Shown: positions 1 through 6,427 of the stretch, piece by piece
Layout: each line of letters begins with the position of its first letter
How positions within the stretch are numbered: the stretch's first letter is position 1
Assembly: GCA_945872325.1 (NCBI GenBank)
Contig: CAMBZY010000123.1
Location: forward strand, 1-8,258
Source of the DNA: Candidatus Kuenenia stuttgartensis
GTDB lineage: Bacteria > Planctomycetota > Planctomycetia > Isosphaerales > Isosphaeraceae
DNA: 8,258 nt
Direction of reading: 5' to 3'
The notes under the pieces: generated by a model
Database searches by the model: none
The model's input: only the letters and a program-made list of their open reading frames with translations
Told to the model about the DNA's origin: nothing
Translations under genes and position numbers: made by a program

Positions 1-1
1 G

Positions 2-196
2 ATTGGCGAACAAAAGCAGGCGGCTGATGTGGCTGCTAAAGCACCGGTCGACAAAGGTATTAAACAAACACGTTTACAGAACTCAGAAATCGAAAAGCAA
101 TCAGTAGAAACAAAACGATCGACCTTAACTACAGTACGACAAAACCAAAGCATGCTGGGTCGATTCTATAGCAGCCTTTTTGGTCAATCGAAATAA
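2..196 (+). CDS. C-terminal fragment of an unidentified protein (5' end outside window)
   Basis: An open frame enters from the left edge and runs 64 codons to a TAA stop at 194-196. The visible tail is hydrophilic and rich in Lys, Gln, Thr and Ser. Its end is more hydrophobic and aromatic (MLGRFYSSLFGQSK, the last 14 residues). There is no membrane segment and no motif I recognise, so no function is assigned. The frame has no internal stop and ends just before a hairpin that could terminate transcription, which fits a real gene end. It converges on the M24 peptidase gene. The main doubt is that a 64-codon open frame with no homology call could be chance, although the two neighbouring gene ends make an empty edge less likely. 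Confidence 0.5.
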   Translation: MGEQKQAADVAAKAPVDKGIKQTRLQNSEIEKQSVETKRSTLTTVRQNQSMLGRFYSSLFGQSK

Positions 197-213
197 GCAT
201 ATAAAATCATAAG

Positions 214-253
214 ACCAAGTGGTTCAGGTGTTTCCTGATCCACTGATCTTGGT
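214..253. terminator. Imperfect hairpin between convergent genes, probable terminator
   Basis: The arms are ACCAAG (214-219) plus TGGTTCAGG (220-228) and CCTGATCCA (234-242) plus CTTGGT (248-253). The loop is TGTTT. There is one T-T mismatch in the inner stem and a 5-base bulge (243-247) in the 3' arm. It lies 17 bases after the stop of the left-edge gene and 21 bases after the stop of the M24 peptidase gene on the other strand. There is no T-run on the plus side. On the minus side the hairpin is followed by a T-rich stretch (complement of 199-210), so it suits the peptidase transcript better. Confidence 0.5.
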
Positions 254-274
254 GATAGCAATACTTGCAGGAGA

Positions 275-1480
275 TTAAGCTAAAGCCAGTGTTTCAACAT
301 CGTGATTGGTAATCTGCTCGGCGCCGGTATCAGTGATATGGTAATTGTGTTCGATACGAATTCCGCAGATGCCTTTTTCATAAATCCCTGGCTCGATGGT
401 GACCACTTCGCGGCCAATCAGTGTTTCAGGACTTCTTGCGACGAAGAATGGTGCTTCTGGATGCATTAATCCTACACCGTGACCAGCATGGCCAGGCATC
501 CCGCCCGGGAAACCTGCTTCTGCAATGGCACGCTTTACAGCCTGCTCGATCGCTGCCGCTCCGCTACCTGTTCGCAGGTGCGCAAGCGAGGCATGCAGAG
601 CTTCCACACAAGCTCTATGGCGAAGCCAAAGCTCCGTGGGCGGTCGATGGCCAATATATTTAGTCGCTGCAATATCGGCTCTGTACCCATTTACAACCAC
701 AGAAAAATCGAGCAAAACCAGTTCGTTTGCCTGAATCATTCGGTGACTTGGAGGGCCCCCCACGTCTTCACATCGTGGCCCTGAGACAACATCTCCATAA
801 AGCCTTACAGGCTGGCCAGCAAGCCGGTTGGCTTCGGTTTGCATGACCATGAACAATTCCATTTCCGTCATTCCAGGCTGAATTTTTGTCCATGCGTGGT
901 CCATGACCCGACTCACAATTGCTCCACAGGTGCGAAGCAGTTGCAATTCGTCTTCGTCCTTCTGAATTCTCATTCGCCTGACAACAGGATCGATATCCGT
1001 AATTGTATCTCGCCCCAGCTTATCCGATATGGACCAAAATGCAGCCCCTGGAACGCGGGCCAGAGAGGCTCCTACGCGACTCGCTTTATGCGATTCCAGC
1101 TCTTTTCTGGCCTCTTCCAATATAAGTGCGCGTCGATCTCCAGCAGGTTCAATCCCTCGATACCATGCGACACATCGTTTTTTTTCTGTATGGGCAAGTG
1201 CTGCGTAACCATCCAGCAAATTGTCGTGCACCAGTGTGCATTCATCCGGTGTCATCACCAAAAAAGCCGATGCATTATTGGCTTGAAATACATGTTCAGC
1301 AATATGAAAATTTGCAAAATAAGCCAGTTGATCTGCACCACCTGCGATAATCACATCAGGTGTGGGATCAAGCCTTGAAAAAAGACGTGCCCGGCGAGCC
1401 TGACAGCCCTCTGCAGAAAGGTCAAATCGATGGGGTTGCAATGTGAGAGGAGTCGGGCCGTTTTTTGAGGTAGCTTCCAT
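275..1480 (-). CDS. M24 family metallopeptidase (Xaa-Pro aminopeptidase/prolidase-like)
   Basis: This 401-residue protein has the creatinase/prolidase architecture: an N-terminal creatinase-like domain (about residues 28-165) and a C-terminal pita-bread metallopeptidase domain (about 175-398). All five dinuclear-metal ligands of the family are visible: D258 (LLDFS), D269 (YRADI), H334 (GHGVG), E363 (IEPGIY) and E377 (IRIEHN). H246 in PPSHR fits the conserved active-site histidine. The family usually removes an N-terminal residue preceding proline, or splits Xaa-Pro dipeptides. Some members are creatinases or other C-N hydrolases, so the exact substrate is open. There is no signal peptide, so it is probably cytoplasmic. 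Length is normal for the family and the gene looks intact. I see no clear Shine-Dalgarno before the ATG. The DUF1080 gene lies 95 bases upstream on the same strand, with a terminator-like hairpin between them, so separate transcription is likely. Confidence 0.9.
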   Translation of the reverse strand: MEATSKNGPTPLTLQPHRFDLSAEGCQARRARLFSRLDPTPDVIIAGGADQLAYFANFHIAEHVFQANNASAFLVMTPDECTLVHDNLLDGYAALAHTEKKRCVAWYRGIEPAGDRRALILEEARKELESHKASRVGASLARVPGAAFWSISDKLGRDTITDIDPVVRRMRIQKDEDELQLLRTCGAIVSRVMDHAWTKIQPGMTEMELFMVMQTEANRLAGQPVRLYGDVVSGPRCEDVGGPPSHRMIQANELVLLDFSVVVNGYRADIAATKYIGHRPPTELWLRHRACVEALHASLAHLRTGSGAAAIEQAVKRAIAEAGFPGGMPGHAGHGVGLMHPEAPFFVARSPETLIGREVVTIEPGIYEKGICGIRIEHNYHITDTGAEQITNHDVETLALA

Positions 1481-1529
1481 GATTTTAGTTCAGTTCAATG
1501 AATTGTGATATGTGATATGAGTCGAAAAC

Positions 1530-1558
1530 GGGCAGGCCATTCAAATCATAGCCTGCCC
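1530..1558 (-). terminator. Rho-independent-type terminator after the DUF1080 gene
   Basis: A perfect 8-bp GC-rich stem is formed by GGGCAGGC (1530-1537) and GCCTGCCC (1551-1558), with a 13-base loop. Read on the minus strand it begins 17 bases after the stop of the DUF1080 gene and is followed by GTTTTCG. The tail has only four Ts, so it is a moderate rather than strong match to an intrinsic terminator. It sits in the 95-base gap upstream of the M24 peptidase gene. Confidence 0.65.
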
Positions 1559-1575
1559 ATCAAATCCACCGTTGA

Positions 1576-2259
1576 TTATAGAGGCTTGATCCACATGTTC
1601 CGGAATGAAACCGAGTTGCCATGGTCCTGGAGCAGGATTGGTCCTGAGAGACCTGGCTTCATGTCAAGCCCGCCTGGAGTGACTGAGATCGGCTTGTCGT
1701 CGAGAATCTTCTGACCGTTTTGGATCACCGTAATCCGGGCCTTTTCCACTTCCTTGCCGTCAACCAATTTGGCCGATCGGAAGGTGATGTCATAGCTCTG
1801 CCATTCCATCGGCTTGCGGCAGGCATTCACAGCCGGTGCATACTGCTTGTAAATTGCACCACAGTCATTATTCTGAGACTTGAGCCCATAGGAATCAAGC
1901 ACTTGAAGCTCATATCGGCCAGCTTGATATACGCCGCTGTTACCACGCCCCTGGCCCGTGGCTTCGGGCATGTATGGCGTACGGAATTCGACGTGAAGCT
2001 GGTAGCTGCTGAACTGTTCGGCTGTCCTGACATCGCCGCTGCCACCTTTACAGGTCAAAACGCCGTCTTCAAAAGTCCAGCCAATCGGATCCCCATTTCT
2101 TTTGGTCCATTTTGATTTTGAATCCTTATCCTTTCCCAGAAGGACAATTGCGTCCTTTGGAGCAGGTGCGCCCAGACTATCTTCGGCAGATTGGGCGACC
2201 ATTGTCAGGCTCATCAGGCATAATAGAGCAGTGGCAAGTGATTTGAGATGGTACTGCAT
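1576..2259 (-). CDS. Secreted DUF1080 (3-keto-disaccharide hydrolase domain) protein
   Basis: This 227-residue protein starts with a Sec signal peptide: K6, a hydrophobic core at about residues 8-22, and a likely cut after AQSA at residue 25. The rest is one PF06439 (DUF1080) domain with a concanavalin-like beta-sandwich fold. Family hallmarks are GNSGVYQAGRYELQVLDS in the middle, CGAIYK followed by the AP..N segment, EWQSYDI, and the C-terminal GPILLQDHGNSVSFRNMWIKPL region. Characterised relatives act on 3-keto-glycosides, and many planctomycetes carry dozens of paralogues. It is expected outside the cytoplasmic membrane. The signal peptide contains a Cys, but not in a lipobox, so it is probably not a lipoprotein. 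No clear Shine-Dalgarno precedes the ATG; the signal peptide supports this start. It is divergent from the Hsp70 gene and followed by a hairpin. Substrate and exact chemistry cannot be read from sequence. Confidence 0.9.
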   Translation of the reverse strand: MQYHLKSLATALLCLMSLTMVAQSAEDSLGAPAPKDAIVLLGKDKDSKSKWTKRNGDPIGWTFEDGVLTCKGGSGDVRTAEQFSSYQLHVEFRTPYMPEATGQGRGNSGVYQAGRYELQVLDSYGLKSQNNDCGAIYKQYAPAVNACRKPMEWQSYDITFRSAKLVDGKEVEKARITVIQNGQKILDDKPISVTPGGLDMKPGLSGPILLQDHGNSVSFRNMWIKPL

Positions 2260-2431
2260 GATTCAGGTTCTCGATGGTTGGAGCATGTGCGAAGTAGGGG
2301 CGGTCAAAAGAAGTGACCTTAGAGGCTAGTCTATCGGTACGTATGGCAGACGCAAGAGTTCATGCCAGTGAATCACTCGTCACTAGACTCGCGGATCTGT
2401 TGGAACCCATTGTAGATCAGGGATTTGTGAA
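2260..2431. promoter_or_regulatory. Divergent intergenic region between the DUF1080 and Hsp70 genes
   Basis: These 172 bases separate two divergent start codons and so should hold both promoters. I find no convincing -35/-10 pair on either strand. A TTGACC on the minus strand (around 2301-2306) has no good -10 partner at the right spacing. The plus side carries a 30-codon open frame that overlaps the Hsp70 start codon. Confidence 0.4.
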
Positions 2432-2435
2432 ATGA
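2343..2435 (+). other. Possible 30-codon upstream ORF overlapping the Hsp70 start (ATGA)
   Basis: An ATG at 2343 opens a 30-codon frame whose TGA (2433-2435) overlaps the Hsp70 ATG (2432-2434) in an ATGA arrangement, the usual geometry of translational coupling. The peptide begins MADARVHASESL and ends LLEPIVDQGFVK, which could be an amphipathic helix. There is no Shine-Dalgarno before this ATG. The frame stays open upstream to a TAG at 2295-2297, with a GTG at 2313 as another start. It could equally be chance in a 172-base leader, and I do not recognise the peptide. Confidence 0.2.
2419..2423 (+). promoter_or_regulatory. Ribosome binding site of the Hsp70-DUF3731 gene
   Basis: AGGGA lies 8 bases before the ATG at 2432, a good Shine-Dalgarno match and spacing. 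It supports this start, as does the N-terminal ATPase motif, which begins only 13 residues into the protein. Confidence 0.65.
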
Positions 2436-5248
2436 CCGGTGCTGAAAAAAGTCGTCATATCGCTTGCGGAATCGACTTGGGAACCACCAACTGCGCCATC
2501 GCCTGGGCCGATTTCAGCCCTGGCAAAGCGCAGATCAAGCCCCTGATTCATCCTGTCGAACAATATGTGAGTCTCGGAGAACTTCAGTCCCGAACCATGC
2601 TCCCATCAGCCCTTTATCTTATGGCTGACGCAGAACTTACAGAAGATTCAATTCGATTGCCATGGGCCGACTCTTCCCGAATGATCGTTGGCGAACTGGC
2701 TCGCGTACTTGGCCCTAAAGTTCCTGGCCGATTTGTGGTTTCCGCCAAAAGCTGGCTCTGCCACGATCGTGTCGACCGCTCCTCGCCCATACTTCCCTGG
2801 GGTGCCCCGCCTGAATCTCGAAAAATTTCGCCCGTTGAAGCGGCTCAGCATGTCCTGAACCATATTCGGCAGAGCTGGAATCAGCTCCCAAACCGCACAA
2901 ATCTGGAAAAACTGCCACTCGTTCTGACAGTTCCCGCTTCGTTCGATGAAGCCGCCCGCAGGCTGACTGTCGAAGCTGCCCGAAGTGCCGGCCTCGGCGA
3001 TAATCTTTCCTTACTGGAAGAACCTCAGGCCGCGTTTTACGCCTGGATTGCCGATCACCCAAACAGTTGGCAAAAACATCTACAAGCTGGCGAGACGATC
3101 CTGGTTTGCGACGTAGGTGGTGGTACAACTGACTTTACGCTGATCTCCGCCATCGAAGAAGCGACTGGCCCAGGGTTCGAACGGGTGGCAGTTGGCGACC
3201 ACCTGATGCTGGGCGGGGACAATATGGACCTGACCCTGGCGCACATTGTGGAAGGGCGTTTGGGCCAGCGATTGTCGGTCGATCAGTGGACAAGCCTGAG
3301 AGCTCAGTCGAGGTCGGCCAAAGAACGCCTTCTGGGTGATCATCCGCCTGCAAACATGCCGATTGGGATCACCGGTAAAGGCTCGCGGGTGGTGGGCGGA
3401 TCGATGTCCGCCACAGTCACTCGCGACGAGGTTTTAAATACCATTTTAGAAGGTTTTTTCCCGGAATGCCCACTAGGCGAACGGCCAGCCCAAGGGAATC
3501 GAGCTGGTTTTCAGGAGTTTGGCTTGCCGTTTGAGCAAGACGCAGCCGTGACTCGTCACCTCTCGTCTTTCCTTGGTTCGGTTTCTCCAGATTTACTACC
3601 TTCAGCCATTTTATTTAACGGGGGAGCTTTAAAACCAGCCATTGTTCGGGAACGGATTGTAACGACCTTGAAATCATGGCTGGTGCAAGCTGGTAAAGAT
3701 CCTGAGAAATTAAGGGTGCTGGATAATCCTGATCTCGATCTTGCAGTCGCTCGCGGGGCAGCTTATTATGCAGCCGTAAAGCAGGGCGGAGCAGGGCTGA
3801 GGATGAAAAGCGGGCTGGCACGATCACTTTATGTCGGTTTGCAGAATTCCGCTGATACTAGTTCTATAGACTGGCTTTGCGTCGTTCCTCGCGATGCTGC
3901 CGAAGGCGAACCGATTATTATCGAAGGACCTGAATACCAATTGATGGCAGGGCGAAAGGTAGGGTTTCCGCTGGCAACCAGCTCGATCAGGCCACAGGAC
4001 AAACCTGGAGATTTATTACCAAATACAGCTTTAGGCCTGCGTACCCTTCCTCTGCTTGAAGTGGAAATTAAAGTAGGTAGAAAAGCCAAGGCGGAAAGTG
4101 TACCAGTACAATTGCAATCACAGGTCAATGCCATTGGAACTGTGGATCTTTGGTGTGCATCAAAGTCAGATCCACGCAAATGGCAATTGGAAATTGGGAC
4201 TCGAAAGATCGGGAAATCCGATCAGGGAGAGACGGAAAACAAGGCTGGAAATGTGGATGCGCCAGAATCTGCGGGCGTGATTGATCAAGCACGTTTAGAG
4301 CTGGCAAAAAATCAGGTTGAAATCGCATTTGCTAAAATCAAGGCTGATGAGGAAGACGGCCCTTCGAGACTTGTCAAACGGCTCGAAGAACTTCTTGATT
4401 CTGACAGATCTTCTTGGCCAGCATCTACTTGCAGGGCTATCTTTGAAACACTTAGAGCCATTCCCGAGGTCCGAAAAAAATCACCAGGCCATGAATCTCG
4501 CTGGCTTAATCTTGTTGGATATGCATTAAGGCCAGGTTTTGGTCAGCCATCTGATGAACAGAGACTTAAGAGCATTTGGTCCCTATTTGGAGCAGGCCCG
4601 CTAAACTCGAAGGAAATTCAGGTCTGGGTTGAGTGGTGGGTCTTATGGAGACGTTTATCGCCTGGATTAAACCGGTCACAACAAGACGAAATCTGGAGAA
4701 GGCTTCAGGGCGTGCTCATCGGTTCAGGGAAGAAACCTGACCGAAAAATATCGACTCAAGAATTTGGTGAGATGGTCCGTACAGCAGCTTCGTTGGAGCG
4801 GCTGGATGCCTCTATGAAAATGCAACTTGGAGGCAGCCTGCTCAAAAGTTTGAAATCAGACCCAACTCAGGCACCGGCGTGGCTTTGGGCGCTCGGCAGA
4901 ATTGGTTCCCGCCAGCCACTTTATGGGCCATTAAGTGGTGTGATACCGGCAACTTCAATAAAGCCCTGGATCGACGACCTCCTGAATTTCAATCCTGAAA
5001 CCCAGAGAGCTAAAGACTCATTGAAACTGGCCTTGTTGATGATCGCCAGGAAGGATCATGACCGATCTCTCGATTTTGACGAACAATTACGAACCCGTGT
5101 CCTAACCTTTCTGATTCATCACGGGGCAACTGAGCTAGAAACATCTGCATTAATCGAGTATCAACCACTTGGCAAAGATACAGCCGAGGCGGCTCTGGGC
5201 GAGAGCCTCCCGATTGGATTAAGCCATAAGAACTCTTCTAAAGAATAA
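2432..5248 (+). CDS. Hsp70-family protein with C-terminal DUF3731 region (DnaK-related)
   Basis: This 938-residue protein is much longer than DnaK (about 640). The N-terminal actin-like ATPase is complete: phosphate-1 IDLGTTNC (14-21), connect-1 LLEEPQAAFYAW (194-205), phosphate-2 CDVGGGTTD (226-234) and adenosine motif LFNGGALK (394-401). By alignment with DnaK, E197, D227, T232 and D234 match catalytic and Mg-binding residues, and K106 (SAKSWL) probably matches K70. ATP hydrolysis should therefore be possible. A short beta-rich segment follows (about 455-592, ending in KWQLEIGTR), where the substrate-binding domain would be, then a charged linker (593-643). Residues about 644-895 resemble DUF3731 (PF12531), with RWLNLVGYALRPGFGQPSD (690-708) as its hallmark; this replaces the usual helical lid. 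The protein is probably cytoplasmic. No DnaJ, GrpE or second Hsp70 gene is adjacent. Client and role are unknown. GC content falls noticeably after about 3420, but the frame is intact. Confidence 0.9.
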   Translation: MTGAEKSRHIACGIDLGTTNCAIAWADFSPGKAQIKPLIHPVEQYVSLGELQSRTMLPSALYLMADAELTEDSIRLPWADSSRMIVGELARVLGPKVPGRFVVSAKSWLCHDRVDRSSPILPWGAPPESRKISPVEAAQHVLNHIRQSWNQLPNRTNLEKLPLVLTVPASFDEAARRLTVEAARSAGLGDNLSLLEEPQAAFYAWIADHPNSWQKHLQAGETILVCDVGGGTTDFTLISAIEEATGPGFERVAVGDHLMLGGDNMDLTLAHIVEGRLGQRLSVDQWTSLRAQSRSAKERLLGDHPPANMPIGITGKGSRVVGGSMSATVTRDEVLNTILEGFFPECPLGERPAQGNRAGFQEFGLPFEQDAAVTRHLSSFLGSVSPDLLPSAILFNGGALKPAIVRERIVTTLKSWLVQAGKDPEKLRVLDNPDLDLAVARGAAYYAAVKQGGAGLRMKSGLARSLYVGLQNSADTSSIDWLCVVPRDAAEGEPIIIEGPEYQLMAGRKVGFPLATSSIRPQDKPGDLLPNTALGLRTLPLLEVEIKVGRKAKAESVPVQLQSQVNAIGTVDLWCASKSDPRKWQLEIGTRKIGKSDQGETENKAGNVDAPESAGVIDQARLELAKNQVEIAFAKIKADEEDGPSRLVKRLEELLDSDRSSWPASTCRAIFETLRAIPEVRKKSPGHESRWLNLVGYALRPGFGQPSDEQRLKSIWSLFGAGPLNSKEIQVWVEWWVLWRRLSPGLNRSQQDEIWRRLQGVLIGSGKKPDRKISTQEFGEMVRTAASLERLDASMKMQLGGSLLKSLKSDPTQAPAWLWALGRIGSRQPLYGPLSGVIPATSIKPWIDDLLNFNPETQRAKDSLKLALLMIARKDHDRSLDFDEQLRTRVLTFLIHHGATELETSALIEYQPLGKDTAEAALGESLPIGLSHKNSSKE

Positions 5249-5276
5249 AAAATGTCTGTCGTCACTTAAAAACAAC

Positions 5277-5316
5277 AAGAATCCCCATTCGCGAATGTCG
5301 CAGAATGGGGATTCTT
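5277..5316. terminator. Strong bidirectional terminator hairpin between convergent genes
   Basis: A perfect 14-bp stem pairs AAGAATCCCCATTC (5277-5290) with GAATGGGGATTCTT (5303-5316). Inside it, GCGA (5291-5294) and TCGC (5298-5301) can add 4 bp, leaving an ATG loop and one bulged A. The plus side is followed by ATATTTTAAG. The minus side is followed by the complement of an A-rich run (GTTGTTTTTAAG). It lies 28 bases after the Hsp70 stop and 38 bases after the stop of the convergent isomerase gene, so it can serve both. Confidence 0.85.
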
Positions 5317-5354
5317 ATATTTTAAGAGACTACTATGGATGATTAATCGCAGGA

Positions 5355-6314
5355 TCAGCCTTTGTATTCAGCTCCACGATAACGTTCGAGTAATTTCTTG
5401 GTTGAAACAATTCCGGCTGGTTCCGGTGTCTCGTTACCTTCGTATTCGATCCCAATCCAGCTGTTGTAACCAGCATCGGTGACGATTTTCAGGATCCGCC
5501 CGAAGTCCATATCCCGCTCGTTTCCTGCGGCATCAAACACTAACGACTTCGCAGAAACACCCTTCGCGTAAGGCATCATGCGAGCGATCGCTTTGTAGAT
5601 ATCAATCGTGTGCTTGCCGTTCTTATCGCGTGGGAAATTGCCAAAGTCGGGCAAGGTGCCAAAGTTCGAACTGCCTACTGCTTTGATCAAAGCAATCAGG
5701 CTGTCAGGGTCTGACGATGGTCCCCCGTGATTTTCGCAAATGATTTCAATTTTATTTTTTGCCCCATATTCAGCCAGAGCGGCACAGGCTTCTGCGGCCG
5801 GAGCGGTTTTGGTGGGCGAATAATTGCTACCGGTATTAATACGAATGGCATGACAGCCAATCAATGCGGCGGCATCCACCCATTTCTTATGATTTTCAAC
5901 GGCCTGATTGCGTTTTTCGGTATTTTCTACCGATAGATCGCCTTCAGCATCAATCATAATCAAGACATTCGTCACTCCATGATCAGCGGCCCGTTTTGTA
6001 AGTTCTTTTAGATACGCTTCATCACGAACTTTATCTTTGAAGAATTGATTGACATATTCCACGCCGTCAATTCCAAATTCCACTTTGGCCATTTTAGGGA
6101 AATCAAGATTCAAGTCAGCCGTTTTTGCTCTATCGGCGAACAATCGCTTGTGAAGTGACCATTGGGCCAGCGAAATTTTAAAGTCGCCGATTTTTCCGGC
6201 TGAAGGCTTCCCAGACTCATCTGCTGCGAAGCTGAAATTGCTGAGAACAGGCGACAAAGCGGCAGCAAGACTGAAACGGCCGATTTGACGACGATTATAT
6301 TGTGACATGTTCAT
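5355..6314 (-). CDS. Exported sugar phosphate isomerase/epimerase-like protein (PF01261), Tat signal
   Basis: This 319-residue protein starts with a twin-arginine-type signal: NRRQIGRF at 7-14, a hydrophobic core at about 15-29 and likely cleavage after SFA at residue 30. Residues about 45-315 form a xylose-isomerase-like TIM barrel (AP_endonuc_2, PF01261). Recognisable strands include IDGVEYV (82-88), CHAIRINTGS (154-163), IICENHGG (191-198), LPDFGNF (221-227) and IGIEYEG (287-293). By position, E194, D223 and E290 match three of the four usual metal ligands. The fourth, normally His, aligns with S254 in GVSAKS, so the metal site or chemistry may differ. It should act outside the cytoplasmic membrane. 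An AGGGAGA sequence (minus strand, 6325-6331) lies 10 bases before this ATG and favours it over the ATG two codons later. Substrate is unknown. A related enzyme gene lies 113 bases upstream on the same strand. Confidence 0.87.
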   Translation of the reverse strand: MNMSQYNRRQIGRFSLAAALSPVLSNFSFAADESGKPSAGKIGDFKISLAQWSLHKRLFADRAKTADLNLDFPKMAKVEFGIDGVEYVNQFFKDKVRDEAYLKELTKRAADHGVTNVLIMIDAEGDLSVENTEKRNQAVENHKKWVDAAALIGCHAIRINTGSNYSPTKTAPAAEACAALAEYGAKNKIEIICENHGGPSSDPDSLIALIKAVGSSNFGTLPDFGNFPRDKNGKHTIDIYKAIARMMPYAKGVSAKSLVFDAAGNERDMDFGRILKIVTDAGYNSWIGIEYEGNETPEPAGIVSTKKLLERYRGAEYKG

Positions 6315-6324
6315 CGTTCGAGAT

Positions 6325-6331
6325 TCTCCCT
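6325..6331 (-). promoter_or_regulatory. Ribosome binding site of the exported isomerase-like gene
   Basis: AGGGAGA on the minus strand lies 10 bases before the ATG at 6314. The spacing to the alternative ATG at 6308 would be 16 bases, so it supports the first start. Confidence 0.55.
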
Positions 6332-6380
6332 GAAAAGTAGACCAACGGAATGGAACAGACTAGTAAAAGAGCGTTGAAAA

Positions 6381-6406
6381 AATACAATTCCACGCGAAAT
6401 TGTATT
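6381..6406 (-). terminator. Terminator-like hairpin between the two isomerase-like genes
   Basis: A 9-bp stem pairs AATACAATT (6381-6389) with AATTGTATT (6398-6406) around an 8-base loop. On the minus strand the stem runs directly into a T-tract, giving TTTTTTC from the end of the stem onward. It begins 21 bases after the stop of the upstream isomerase gene. The stem is AT-rich and so not very stable, but stem plus T-run matches an intrinsic terminator. A perfect palindrome of this size could also be a protein-binding site ahead of the downstream gene. Confidence 0.55.
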
Positions 6407-6427
6407 CCCTTGAAAATCAGTCCAAAA

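Noticed and set aside
839..1378. A 179-codon open frame on the plus strand
   Set aside because: It lies entirely antisense to the M24 peptidase, whose metal ligands are all present. Its translation is rich in Cys, His, Phe and Ser with no motif, typical of a shadow frame.
1504..1518. Tandem TGTGATA repeat upstream of the M24 peptidase gene, considered as a regulator site
   Set aside because: Only two overlapping 7-base units with no palindrome; too short to separate from chance.
1720..2115. A 131-codon plus-strand open frame
   Set aside because: It is antisense to the DUF1080 gene, which has a signal peptide and family motifs. The translation has no recognisable pattern.
4474..4480. A run of seven A in the Hsp70 gene, considered as a slippage or phase-variation site
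   Set aside because: The frame continues correctly through it into the conserved DUF3731 hallmark, and single runs of this length are common.
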